64,000 nucleotides of DNA from Nitrososphaerales archaeon (GTDB lineage: Archaea > Thermoproteota > Nitrososphaeria > Nitrososphaerales > Gagatemarchaeaceae). Below are positions 52,570 to 60,764 of this stretch, piece by piece. How positions within the stretch are numbered: position 1 is the first letter of the stretch; each line of letters begins with the position of its first letter. Position numbers and translations under genes: made by a program. A model generated the notes under the pieces. The model searched no databases, was not told where the DNA came from, and saw only the letters and a program-made list of their open reading frames with translations. The DNA lies in the NCBI GenBank assembly GCA_030038395.1, contig JASHOZ010000053.1, positions 1-64,000 of the forward strand, given 5' to 3'.

Positions 52570-53872
52570 CACTGACGATCTCCCTGACTCCATCCTCTAG
52601 CCACTTGGAAGCGGACTCCGCTCGCCTGAGCCGAGCGCCGGTGATCACCCGGCCGCTCCTCCTGATTCCGCGCTCCATTTCCCGCGGAAGCCCAATCTCC
52701 TCGGTCTCTCCATTGGCAATGGTCTTCAGGAGCTCGGTCAGGACCGTGTGCTTCCTCTGCCTGAGTAACCTGGCGCGGCCATCCTCGTCCACCCACACGA
52801 GCTTCGAGTCCCTCCCCCCGGACGCGATGAAGGCCTTCAAGTCGTCGCGCCTGTCAACGGTGGGGCCCACCCTCTGCTCCAACTCCGGGAGCGTGTCGTA
52901 CTCTGGTATCAGCAGAATGGCGCTCTCACTCTCGTTGTCCGACGCTGCGAGCGACCGCGCAATCCTGAACCCGTGCATTTCGAGATGCCTGACGAGGTGC
53001 CGCGTGGCTCTCCGCAACTCCCCCCATAGTGTGTCTTCGCTCAGGCGCTTGTGCTCGAATGCCAGAGCCACGACCCTGCCGCGCAGCGGGGGGTTCTCTC
53101 TACCGTGCATCTCGCGGAAGTAAGCCCCGGTGGGGTTGCTTAGAAACCCTCGCGCCGCCAGAATCATCGTTCCGAGTTTGTCCCCTGCGACCGCGACTCC
53201 GAGGTCCCTGGTCTCGTCGACAGGATCCGGGAGGGAGAAGGGGCGATCGTCGCTGTGGAATCTGAAGCCCGCGAAGTGGCGGACCGCGCGCTCGAAGCTT
53301 CCTGCCTTCATCACGATGACCTCCGCCACGTACCCACTGAACCCCTTCGTCTCGATCTCCGCCCCGTAGACCCCGACGCCGATCATGAACCTCTTGAGGA
53401 GCCGCACCTCCGTCTTCTCTGGCTCGGACAGCGCCCTGACGAGCGCCGTGTGGAAGGGCGACCTGTCGGCCGCGCTCCTCCATCCCCCCTGCGCCACGTC
53501 GTAACATGGTACCACGTTGACCTTGACTCCCCTGACGAGCGCCTCGGTATACGGGTGTTGCGCAAACTTCTTCCCGCGCGGGAAGCCGCGGGTTGCGGCG
53601 GCACCGATCGCCAGCCCGACCTCCTCGAACCTCCGCTCCGGAGTCGCCGGGTCCAGCCTGACGAATATGTCTATGTCGACGTGTCCGTCCAGCCAGGTCC
53701 CTTTGGCGAACGAACCCCCGAGGACGGCATCCCTTGCCTCCCCATATCTGGCGGCAGCCTTGTTCGTCCTGACGAGGAGCGACTGGGCGAGAGCCTGCAT
53801 CTGCTGCTGCCGTGCAGGGACAGGCGTCACACGGCGTGCCGCCCTTGCAACGACATCGGAGACACGGTTCAA
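52544..53872 (-). CDS. cca: Archaeal-type (class I) CCA-adding enzyme, tRNA nucleotidyltransferase
   Basis: 442 residues. Adds CCA to tRNA 3' ends without a template. The nucleotidyltransferase motif is LGGSFAKGTWLDGHVDIDIFVRL, with the catalytic carboxylates in DIDIF. A later helical region (VKVNVVPCYDVAQGGWRSAADRSPFHTALV) is the conserved archaeal neck segment. Class I archaeal length is about 440, matching. The encoded tRNAs in this window lack CCA, so the enzyme is needed. It ends within the kinase gene and is preceded by thpR with a four-base overlap. Confidence 0.96.
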   Translation of the reverse strand: MNRVSDVVARAARRVTPVPARQQQMQALAQSLLVRTNKAAARYGEARDAVLGGSFAKGTWLDGHVDIDIFVRLDPATPERRFEEVGLAIGAAATRGFPRGKKFAQHPYTEALVRGVKVNVVPCYDVAQGGWRSAADRSPFHTALVRALSEPEKTEVRLLKRFMIGVGVYGAEIETKGFSGYVAEVIVMKAGSFERAVRHFAGFRFHSDDRPFSLPDPVDETRDLGVAVAGDKLGTMILAARGFLSNPTGAYFREMHGRENPPLRGRVVALAFEHKRLSEDTLWGELRRATRHLVRHLEMHGFRIARSLAASDNESESAILLIPEYDTLPELEQRVGPTVDRRDDLKAFIASGGRDSKLVWVDEDGRARLLRQRKHTVLTELLKTIANGETEEIGLPREMERGIRRSGRVITGARLRRAESASKWLEDGVREIVSDAFGSRDA

Positions 53873-54423
53873 GTGAGTCCGAACGCCTCGATGTCCGCGT
53901 AGGTGGGCCCCCGTGGCCCGAGGATGCTCGACTTCAGCTTCAGTTCGGTCAGTCCCGCCTCGCCGAACGCGAGGCCGGCGCTAGCCCCGATGAGCGCAGA
54001 TAGCGCGGCTGTGTTTCTTGGGGACTTGACACGGGCCAGGGTGACGTGTGGAGTGAACCCCCGTCTGTCGTCCTCGCCGATGCCTTCAAGGAGGGACATC
54101 GCCTTCTCGGCGATTGCGCGGACCGTCCGCTCATGCCCAGGCGCCACGCCTGCCCACACAACACTGGGCCGGCTCGTGCTAGGAAACGCGCCGACGCCCC
54201 TCACCTCCACGACCCCCCCAGTGGCATCAATGCTCCTCAATCGTTCCCTCGCGGCCTGCAACTGTGCCTCGGTGATCTCGCCTAGGAATTTCACGGTGAA
54301 GTGGATGTTCTCCCGTTCGACCAGCCTCGCATCGGCCCCGGTTGATAGGAGCCTCCGCTGGAAGGCGAACAGCGAGTCTACGACCGCAGAGGACGAGATG
54401 TCGAGTGCCACGAAGGCGCGCAC
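53869..54423 (-). CDS. thpR: RNA 2',3'-cyclic phosphodiesterase / 2'-5' RNA ligase-like (ThpR)
   Basis: 184 residues from GTG 54423. Two HxT motifs, NIHFTVKFLGE and FTPHVTLARV, form the catalytic site of the 2H phosphoesterase family. Acts on the cyclic phosphate of RNA ends, for example after tRNA splicing, consistent with two intron-containing tRNAs here. The GTG is about 27 bases from the palindromic box at 54446-54455, so the in-frame start at 54465 is not needed. It overlaps cca by four bases. Confidence 0.92.
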   Translation of the reverse strand: MRAFVALDISSSAVVDSLFAFQRRLLSTGADARLVERENIHFTVKFLGEITEAQLQAARERLRSIDATGGVVEVRGVGAFPSTSRPSVVWAGVAPGHERTVRAIAEKAMSLLEGIGEDDRRGFTPHVTLARVKSPRNTAALSALIGASAGLAFGEAGLTELKLKSSILGPRGPTYADIEAFGLT

Positions 54424-54445
54424 AACGCTTCTCGCAGCACAACTT

Positions 54446-54455
54446 GATTTAAATC
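54446..54455. promoter_or_regulatory. Palindromic TATA box between divergent RNA-metabolism genes
   Basis: GATTTAAATC is a perfect ten-base palindrome. Its centre is 27 bases from the thpR start (minus) and 35 from the UPF0200 GTG at 54486 (plus). It is the only A/T patch in the 62-base gap and its symmetry would let TBP bind in either orientation. Confidence 0.6.
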
Positions 54456-54485
54456 CACACAGCACCGGCCGCCGTTGAACGGTCA

Positions 54486-55040
54486 GTGTTCATAGTAGCG
54501 ATAACGGGGATGCCTGGTGCCGGCAAGTCGACGGCGGCGCAGGCACTTGTCGCGAGAGGGTGGAAGCGCGTCGTCATGGGCGACGTTGTAAGAGAGGAGA
54601 CCGTTCGTAGGGGCCTCGAGCCTGATGCGAAGAATACGGGCGACGTCATGAAGCAACTGAGGGCCGAGCGAGGCGAAGCAGCGATTGCTGAGCTCTGCCT
54701 TGAGGCCATCAAGAGCGCCGGATCCGACAAGGTGGTCGTCGACGGAGTCAGGTCGAATTCCGAGGTCGAGACATTCAGGAAGTCTGCGGTCGTCTTGCTC
54801 GTAGTGATTCATGCGTCCCAGCGCCGCAGGTTCGCTCTGCTAAAGGAGCGCGGTCGAAAGGACGACCCCCTGTCCTATGAGATGTTCCTGAAGCGGGAGG
54901 AACGCGAACTTGGCGTGGGCATCGGGAACGCCATAGCACTGGCTGACGAGATGATCTCGAACGAACACACGACACCCGACAGCCTCGCCGCCGAGGTCGC
55001 TGACGCTGTCGAGCGGTGGGTGGGCCGGAACGGGACCTGA
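54486..55040 (+). CDS. UPF0200 family P-loop kinase-like protein
   Basis: 184 residues. P-loop GMPGAGKST at the N-terminus and a kinase-like architecture (RGLEPDAKNTGDVMKQLR, then VVDGVRSNSEVETFR). It resembles UPF0200, an archaeal nucleoside or dephospho-CoA-kinase-like family of unproven function. In some methanogens UPF0200 is fused to UPF0201. Here the two are adjacent: this frame ends at TGA 55038-55040 while the UPF0201 homology begins at once in the +1 frame. GTG start near the palindromic box. Confidence 0.85.
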   Translation: MFIVAITGMPGAGKSTAAQALVARGWKRVVMGDVVREETVRRGLEPDAKNTGDVMKQLRAERGEAAIAELCLEAIKSAGSDKVVVDGVRSNSEVETFRKSAVVLLVVIHASQRRRFALLKERGRKDDPLSYEMFLKREERELGVGIGNAIALADEMISNEHTTPDSLAAEVADAVERWVGRNGT

Positions 55041-55041
55041 C

Positions 55042-55437
55042 GCAGTCTTTCGAGTCACCCTCGAAGCCTCAGTCGCGCCATCCGAAGATGCCCACAAGTT
55101 GGAGGAAGCTATGCGCAAGCTCTTGAACGACACGGGGGGCTCAATCGAGCGCGATGGCGACACGCTCAGACTCGTCTCGGACGACCCGAATTCCCTCGAC
55201 CGGGTTCACGACCAGCTAAGGGACAGGCACACCAGGGCGGTGGCGAGACGGCTCCTCCTGTCCGGTGCCGAGACAGGGTCGACTTCGTTCATGTTCAACA
55301 GGCAGGCGGCCGCGGCCGGCGTCGTGGCGCTCTGCGGGAGTGAAGCTGAGTCCCCTCTGGGTCCCATCTACGCCAAGCTGGACTCGGCGAAGGTCATGGG
55401 CGTCATCGACTGGCTGACCGCCTACGAGTCCGGCTGA
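55042..55437 (+). CDS. UPF0201 family (RNA-binding domain) protein; lacks a standard start codon
   Basis: The frame reads DAVFRVTLEASVAPSEDAHKLEEAMRKLLND, matching the start of UPF0201/DUF54 proteins, and continues to AKVMGVIDWLTAYESG. The whole domain is about 130 residues. No ATG, GTG or TTG occurs before TTG 55099, which would remove the first strand and helix. The open frame abuts the UPF0200 stop, offset by +1. Either the two domains are joined by frameshifting or a base error, or an unusual start is used. The call of function is weak: probably RNA-associated. Confidence 0.75.
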   Translation, partial: AVFRVTLEASVAPSEDAHKLEEAMRKLLNDTGGSIERDGDTLRLVSDDPNSLDRVHDQLRDRHTRAVARRLLLSGAETGSTSFMFNRQAAAAGVVALCGSEAESPLGPIYAKLDSAKVMGVIDWLTAYESG

Positions 55438-56342
55438 GGTACCTCGACTGTCATGCCGTCCCGGGCGGCGAATGTGTCGGGGAAGACCCGCCTCGCCTCC
55501 CTGACGAGACTCGCGACGCCCGCGTACCTGGCGCTGAAATGGGTAAGTGCGAGCGCGTGCACGCTTGCCGCCTTCGCGACCTCGGCGGCTTCAGTACATG
55601 TGCTGTGCTTCCTTTCGAGCGCCTTCTCGCGGTCACCCCGCTTGAAGGTGGAGTCGAAGATTAGGATGTCGCACCCTGCGAAGAACCTCGCCAGCGACGC
55701 TGACGGCCTGGTGTCTCCGGAGTAGCCGACCCTCCTTCCGCGCCGGGCCGGGCCCATCACGTCCGACGGGGCGACCACCCTCTCACCCACCTTGACCGGC
55801 CTTCCTCTCTGCAGCCTCGACCACAGTTCTCCCTCCGGGACTCCCAGTGCGGCGGCCTTGTCAGGAAAGAAGACGCCGGGTCTGGGCTTCTCGCATATCA
55901 TGTAAGCGAAGGCCTCCACGGAGTGCTTCGCCCTTGCGGCCTTTACCACGAAGCCCCTCGTGCGCACCACAGTCCCTGGCCTGGCCGGAAGGAACTCGAC
56001 CCTGAATGAGAGCCCGAACTGGAGGAGGGCCTGCGTCCTCTCGATCCACTCCTTCAGCCTCGAGGGGCCCACTATGGTCAACGCTCTCGTCCTCTGCGCC
56101 ATGCTCATGGTCTGGAGGAGCCCGAGGAGGCCGATGACGTGGTCCCCGTGCAGGTGGGTGACGAGCACGGACATCTCTCTGTTGAGACCGATGCGCTTGG
56201 CGAGGAAGGCGCGCTGCGCTCCCTCCCCGCAGTCGAGCAGGACCACTTCGCCCTCCCTCTGTACGGCTATGGCCGGGAGCCCCCTCTCCCTCGTCGGCGC
56301 TGCGGAGCTCGTCCCCAGAAAGGTCACCGTGAGCTTTGTCAA
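55422..56342 (-). CDS. rnz: Ribonuclease Z (tRNA 3'-processing endonuclease)
   Basis: 306 residues of the metallo-beta-lactamase fold. The metal-binding motif is TH-L-H-G-D-H (VTHLHGDHVIGLLG), with LGTSSAAPTRERGLPAI at the N-terminus. Further ligands lie in YSGDTRP, IFDSTF and ALTHFSARYAG. Cuts the 3' trailer from pre-tRNA; CCA is then added by the cca product. It overlaps the convergent UPF0201 gene by sixteen bases. The length fits a short-form tRNase Z. Confidence 0.95.
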   Translation of the reverse strand: MTKLTVTFLGTSSAAPTRERGLPAIAVQREGEVVLLDCGEGAQRAFLAKRIGLNREMSVLVTHLHGDHVIGLLGLLQTMSMAQRTRALTIVGPSRLKEWIERTQALLQFGLSFRVEFLPARPGTVVRTRGFVVKAARAKHSVEAFAYMICEKPRPGVFFPDKAAALGVPEGELWSRLQRGRPVKVGERVVAPSDVMGPARRGRRVGYSGDTRPSASLARFFAGCDILIFDSTFKRGDREKALERKHSTCTEAAEVAKAASVHALALTHFSARYAGVASLVREARRVFPDTFAARDGMTVEVPQPDS

Positions 56343-56344
56343 GG

Positions 56345-57298
56345 CTATCGCCTCCGCAGGATGGTAATCGTCCTCGTCAAGAACTTATGGACGTAGATGT
56401 CGTGCTCCTCCTCGACGCTGACCTCGTCGCCGTCACTCACACTCTGGCCCTTTGGGTGCATGACCACCATCTTCGACCCGTGCCTGAGCAGATGCGGGAG
56501 AGACTCGAGCGCCTTCATCGTAACGTGCGCCGCAGGCTCCCCCCGCGTGCTCGACGCCCGTCCGTACGGGAGGTCGGTCGCGATGGCGTCGACCGGAAGC
56601 GCGGGGTGCGCGTAGGCGTCCGCTCTGACAACCCCCAGCCACTGCTGGCCGAAGTGCTTCATGTTGCGGAGCGCCCCGCCGGTCATCCGTTGCGCGCTGT
56701 CCGAGGCAACGACGACGGCACCGGCCTGGTAGGCTTCGATTGCAAGGCTCCCCGTCCCGCAGAAGGGGTCCAGGAAGAGGCCTCCCTCTCTCAACCCGCT
56801 GAGGTTGACGAGCGCCCGGGAAAGCTTGGGGAAGATTGCCGCAGGGTGAAAGAAGGGACGGGCTCGAGGCCGCCTCTTCGACCACCCCTGCCTCATCGCC
56901 CCCGGCATCGTGAGCGCGAGGTAGTCCCTCCTGCCCAGAACGAGCGTGTACTCGAAGTCCGGCGTAACGAGATCGATATTGTACCTGGCGTCCGCGAGAA
57001 GGTCCCCCGGGTCGTGCACCTCCGCATCTTCACGCAGAGCGTAGGAGCGGACCCTCACTTTCCTTTCTGCGACGATGTCCCTCGCTTCCTCCGGGTCCTT
57101 GATCAACAGACCAACCCTTCTGCTGAACGCCACTCTGGCACCTATGACGAAGGGGTCGGCGCGCGAGTCGGCTATCAGGACGCGCCTCTCGGGGGACTCG
57201 AACCTCGACTCGGGGTCGTACGCCCTGAAGAGGGCCTTCGCTTCTGCTTGCGGAATCGAGGTCCCCTCGCCCGATAGCAGGACTAGCGACTTAGTCAT
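56345..57298 (-). CDS. trmG10: tRNA (guanine10-N2)-dimethyltransferase, TrmG10/Trm11 type
   Basis: 317 residues. An N-terminal THUMP-like region (residues 1-150; LLIKDPEEARDI, RSYALREDAEVHDPGDLLADAR) precedes a Rossmann methyltransferase. The S-adenosylmethionine site includes LDPFCGTGSLAIEA, and the catalytic D-x-P-Y appears as TDLPYGR. It methylates G10 in tRNA. The start overlaps prs by eight bases and the gene follows rnz by two bases, giving an RNA-processing run. Confidence 0.93.
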   Translation of the reverse strand: MTKSLVLLSGEGTSIPQAEAKALFRAYDPESRFESPERRVLIADSRADPFVIGARVAFSRRVGLLIKDPEEARDIVAERKVRVRSYALREDAEVHDPGDLLADARYNIDLVTPDFEYTLVLGRRDYLALTMPGAMRQGWSKRRPRARPFFHPAAIFPKLSRALVNLSGLREGGLFLDPFCGTGSLAIEAYQAGAVVVASDSAQRMTGGALRNMKHFGQQWLGVVRADAYAHPALPVDAIATDLPYGRASSTRGEPAAHVTMKALESLPHLLRHGSKMVVMHPKGQSVSDGDEVSVEEEHDIYVHKFLTRTITILRRR

Positions 57299-58184
57299 CG
57301 AGCGTCTTCAGGTGCGAAACGATTGCCTCGGAAACGTCCACTTTGCAGAACTCTCCCGGGACCGTGTTCGTCACGACTATCGTCTCGACGCCGGCGTCTT
57401 GGAGGTTTCGCAGCGCGTCTTCGACGAAAAGGCCATGTATGCAGACTGCCACGACCCTCCTCGCCCCCTGAGCCCTGACCGCCTCCGCCGCGGCGCAAAT
57501 CGTTCCGCCGGTGCTGACGATGTCGTCGACAATGAGAACGTCCTTCCCCCTCACCTCGAGCTTCGCGTCCCTCAGCTTGACCCCGCCGGTCACCCTGTCC
57601 CTTGTCTTCGAGAGCTGCAGAAGGGCCGTCCCGTAGAGCTGGGCGAAGGCGTCCGTCCGCGTCGACCCCCCAAGGTCTGGGGATACAACGACCGGGTCGC
57701 GCAGCCCTAGCTCGCTCCTCGAATACTCCACAAGCGCGGGGATCGCGGAGACGCTGTAGACCGGGAAGGAGAACAGCGACAGGCCGACGGCGGAGTGGAT
57801 GTCGACAGTGACGAGTCGGCGGACCCCGACCGAACGCATCAGATGCGCGACAACCCCGAGGGTGACCGCTTCGCCTGGGAGGAACTCCTTGTCCTGGCGG
57901 GCGTAGGCGAGGTACGGCACAACTGCGGTTATCTTGGCTCCTTCTTGGCTGAGATGGTGAGACGCCAGCAGGAGCTGGAAGAGGTGCATGTCTGCCGGAG
58001 GATAGGTCGACTGGACGATTATCACGTTCTTTCCGGCCACCCTCGCGTCCGAGGAGAACTTGCTCTCGCCGTCGGGGAAGACCTTGAACTCGGACTTCAG
58101 CAGAGGAGCGCCAAGCCTCTCCGCGATCGCGCGGCCCAGGTCCCGTGAAGCCGGACCGGCGAGGACGAGCTTCTCTGCCAACAC
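57291..58184 (-). CDS. prs: Ribose-phosphate pyrophosphokinase (PRPP synthetase)
   Basis: 297 residues. Makes PRPP from ribose-5-phosphate and ATP. The flexible-loop region is YARQDKEFLPGEAV, and the PRPP-binding signature is VLIVDDIVSTGGTICAAAE. A second motif is VTVDIHSAVGLSLF. A TATA box (CCGTTAAATACG, centred near 58212) is about 28 bases before the ATG, so leaderless. The trmG10 gene begins inside its 3' end. Confidence 0.95.
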   Translation of the reverse strand: MLAEKLVLAGPASRDLGRAIAERLGAPLLKSEFKVFPDGESKFSSDARVAGKNVIIVQSTYPPADMHLFQLLLASHHLSQEGAKITAVVPYLAYARQDKEFLPGEAVTLGVVAHLMRSVGVRRLVTVDIHSAVGLSLFSFPVYSVSAIPALVEYSRSELGLRDPVVVSPDLGGSTRTDAFAQLYGTALLQLSKTRDRVTGGVKLRDAKLEVRGKDVLIVDDIVSTGGTICAAAEAVRAQGARRVVAVCIHGLFVEDALRNLQDAGVETIVVTNTVPGEFCKVDVSEAIVSHLKTLDD

Positions 58185-58422
58185 CGTCTAGGCCGCTCCG
58201 CTCACAATCGTATTTAACGGATTTCCGGAACTGTTCCCTTCCTTCGTAACGCGACGTATCGCCCTGCATCTGGGAGGGAGGCACAAGAGAGGATGGATGG
58301 GTACCTCTGACTGATGGCGCTCTTGTCACCCGAGGAACGTGGAACTGAATCTAGCCGCCAGCGGAAAGTCTGGAACCTGATAGGAATGGTTAAGGCCAAG
58401 CACCGCGGGAGATGTCCCAGAG

Positions 58423-58641
58423 TTGGACCAGATCTGTCCTGAATGCAGCGTCGGGATAATGATGTACGACATACCCACCAAGCGCTTCGGATGCAAGAAC
58501 TGTGGAGCCTTCCTGACCAGAGACCAGCTGTCGGATCTGCGACACAAGCAGAACGCCCCTGTTGAAGACGAAAGACGAAAGAGGTCAAGGCAACAGTCCG
58601 ACTACCTCGAGTGGTGGCTGAGCGGGAACAAGGAGCAGTAG
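58423..58641 (+). CDS. Zinc-ribbon small protein, 72 residues
   Basis: A short frame from TTG 58423 with two CxxC motifs, ICPECS and CKNCG, spaced like a zinc ribbon, followed by a charged tail (DERRKRSRQQSDYLEWWL). A GGTTAAGG box (58390-58396) is about 29 bases upstream. No named family; such archaeal zinc-ribbon proteins are often RNA- or DNA-associated. Confidence 0.7.
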   Translation: MDQICPECSVGIMMYDIPTKRFGCKNCGAFLTRDQLSDLRHKQNAPVEDERRKRSRQQSDYLEWWLSGNKEQ

Positions 58642-58692
58642 CGCTCAACCTCGCCGTCCCGCGAACGAGGCTCTGAGCGGAGCCGCTGCCCT

Positions 58693-59127
58693 TCAGCTTC
58701 CCTTGAAGTACACTTCGAGGACACGGCGCGTTTCTGCGCTCATGTCGAGCCCGCGAACCTCTTCCAGCGTGAACCACCCGTACTCGGACGACTCGCCGTT
58801 CAGCCGAACTCCCCCCCGGGCGGGTTTTGCGAGATAGTCAATCAGGACGTAGTGATACCTGGCTCTCCCGTCTGCGTCGAGCTGGACGTCCGTCGCCACG
58901 TCAAGAAGACCCTCGAGCCGTACCTCGAGGCCCGTCTCCTCGCGTACCTCGCGGACTGCCGCATCGTCAGTCCCCTCTCCAAGCTCGACCAGACCGCCCG
59001 GGAGGGCCCAGCGCCCCTCGTGCGGAGGGAACTTGCGCCTGACTAGCAGGACCTTGCTGCCGTCGTGGACAACCGCCCCGGCCCCCACCAACGGCCTCGA
59101 AGGATACTCCCGACGCGCCTTCAACAC
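58693..59127 (-). CDS. NUDIX hydrolase
   Basis: 144 residues. The Nudix box is present: ALPGGLVELGEGTDDAAVREVREETGLEV, containing the G-x5-E-x7-R-E-U-x-E-E-x-G-U pattern. RYHYVLIDYLA follows, as in ADP-ribose or 8-oxo-NTP-type enzymes. The GTG start is about 25 bases from the shared A/T box at 59148-59155. Substrate is not determined. Confidence 0.92.
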   Translation of the reverse strand: MLKARREYPSRPLVGAGAVVHDGSKVLLVRRKFPPHEGRWALPGGLVELGEGTDDAAVREVREETGLEVRLEGLLDVATDVQLDADGRARYHYVLIDYLAKPARGGVRLNGESSEYGWFTLEEVRGLDMSAETRRVLEVYFKGS

Positions 59128-59147
59128 GGCCGAATTCTCCGATACCA

Positions 59148-59155
59148 GTTTTAAG
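59148..59155. promoter_or_regulatory. A/T box centred between NUDIX and CinA-like genes
   Basis: GTTTTAAG lies midway in the 50-base gap between GTG 59127 (minus) and ATG 59178 (plus). Its centre is 25 bases from one start and 26 from the other, the TATA-to-start spacing for leaderless transcripts in both directions. TTAA within it is palindromic. Confidence 0.55.
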
Positions 59156-59177
59156 GGTATGACGGCAGGCGAGGGGC

Positions 59178-59987
59178 ATGGTCAGGGTGGAGATGCTTGC
59201 CGTCGGACGCGAACTGCTGATCGGCAGGACGGTGAACACAAACGCGCGGTGGATGGGAGCGCGGCTCGCCAAGCGCGGGTCACTGCTGTCAGAGATCACG
59301 ACGGTAGATGACGACCTTGCGGAGATCGCAGGCGGCCTTCGGACGTCGCTTTCCAGGAAGGCGGACTACATCGTCGTCGTCGGGGGGCTCGGACCAACGC
59401 CTGATGACATGACTCTCAAGGGCATAGCCTTGGCGACCGGACGGCCCCTGCGGCTGAATGCGGTCGCGCTCCGCCTCATCAGAGAGCACTACCGCGAACG
59501 AGGGCTGGGGGGCGTCGAGATGACACCCGCGAGGAAGAAGATGGCGACGCTGCCGACGCGCGCGGCTGCGCTGCCGAACCCAGCGGGGACGGCTCCCGGC
59601 GTGAGGCTCGCTGTCGGGTCCACCAAGGTGTTCTGTCTCCCCGGGGTCCCGTCGGAGATGAAGGCAATCTTCAGGAATTCTGTCGAGCCCCTAATCGCCA
59701 ACGACCTAGGAAACCTTTCCAGGGCATACATTCGCCTGAAGGTCGAGGGAATCTACGAGTCAGCGTTGGCCCCGCTAATCTCGCGCGAGCTCCGGAGGCA
59801 CCCTGGGGCATACATCAAGTCGCATCCAAAGGGGATGGTGGAAGGAAGATCGAGGATTGACCTCGACATCGCAGTGGTCGACAAGGACAGAGCGGCGGCA
59901 GAAGAGGCGGCGTGGTCCGTGCTGCGCGAGATGAAGACTGGAATCGAGGGCGCCGGGGCGGAAGTAACCTCTGAAGAGCGGCCATAG
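59178..59987 (+). CDS. CinA-like / MoaB-MogA-fold molybdopterin-binding protein
   Basis: 269 residues. The N-terminal two-thirds carry the MoCF/CinA-N fold: EMLAVGRELLIGRTVNTNARWMGARLAKRG, then VVVGGLGPTPDDMTLKGIA and FCLPGVPSEMKAIF. The C-terminal amidohydrolase domain of bacterial CinA is absent, and instead a short GMVEGRSRIDLDIAVVD segment follows. Members take part in NAD(P) repair or pterin metabolism. Leaderless ATG, about 26 bases from the 59148-59155 box. Confidence 0.85.
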   Translation: MVRVEMLAVGRELLIGRTVNTNARWMGARLAKRGSLLSEITTVDDDLAEIAGGLRTSLSRKADYIVVVGGLGPTPDDMTLKGIALATGRPLRLNAVALRLIREHYRERGLGGVEMTPARKKMATLPTRAAALPNPAGTAPGVRLAVGSTKVFCLPGVPSEMKAIFRNSVEPLIANDLGNLSRAYIRLKVEGIYESALAPLISRELRRHPGAYIKSHPKGMVEGRSRIDLDIAVVDKDRAAAEEAAWSVLREMKTGIEGAGAEVTSEERP

Positions 59988-60005
59988 GTTGCGAGTTGGC
60001 AGGGT

Positions 60006-60764
60006 TTGCACATAGTCTTCGTGACAGGGACGGCCGGCTCAGGGAAGTCCCTCCTCACCGGGTCGCTCAAGAGATGGTACCTCAGCAGAGGGGAGGAGGC
60101 GATAGCTGTCAACCTCGACCCCGGCGTCCTCGCCCTTCCGTACGAGCCTGACGTGGACGTGCGGCTCAAAGTAAATCTTCAGGACGTCATGGAAGACTAC
60201 GGGCTCGGACCTAACGGCGCACTGATCCTCGCGGCCGACCTCGTCGCTACGAAACTTGGCGGCATCCAGGAGGAGATCGACTCCTACGCGGCGGAGTATG
60301 CGATAGTCGATACTCCGGGCCAGACGGAGCTGTTCGCGTTCCGGGAGAGCGGAGAGTACATCGTCAAGGAGCTCGGGGCGGACACCAAGAGCCTCTTCTT
60401 CTTGTTCGACCCCATGCTCGCTACCACTCCGGTCAACTTTCTCTCGATCGCCCTCCTGTCCGCTTCCGTAGGCCTGAGGATGAGGCTCCCCAAGATCTCG
60501 GTCCTGACAAAGACCGACATCGCGAAGGAGGGCGCCATGAGGGTCATGGAGTGGAGCAGAGACGCGCGCGTATTCGAGGACGCGCTGGTGGCGACGAAGG
60601 ATAGCGACCAGTACTCGCTCTACGCCGACGTCTTCAGGAGCCTGAGGAAGCTAGCCTTCGGCGCGGACGTCTATCCCGTGTCTTCTACGACACTTGATGG
60701 GTTCGTGGCGCTCGTGGGCGAGGTCGCGAGGATAGCGAGGGGCGGAGAGGAGTTCACCGACTGA
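60006..60764 (+). CDS. GPN-loop GTPase
   Basis: 252 residues. The P-loop is GTAGSGKSLLTG and the GPN insertion is GLGPNGAL, defining the GPN-loop GTPase family (archaeal XAB1 homologues). The Switch/D-T-P-G-Q motif is VDTPGQTELF, and TKTDIAKEG gives guanine specificity. Such proteins assist RNA polymerase or other complex assembly. It starts at TTG 60006, soon after the CinA-like gene ends, and is convergent with the alpha/beta hydrolase. Confidence 0.92.
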   Translation: MHIVFVTGTAGSGKSLLTGSLKRWYLSRGEEAIAVNLDPGVLALPYEPDVDVRLKVNLQDVMEDYGLGPNGALILAADLVATKLGGIQEEIDSYAAEYAIVDTPGQTELFAFRESGEYIVKELGADTKSLFFLFDPMLATTPVNFLSIALLSASVGLRMRLPKISVLTKTDIAKEGAMRVMEWSRDARVFEDALVATKDSDQYSLYADVFRSLRKLAFGADVYPVSSTTLDGFVALVGEVARIARGGEEFTD

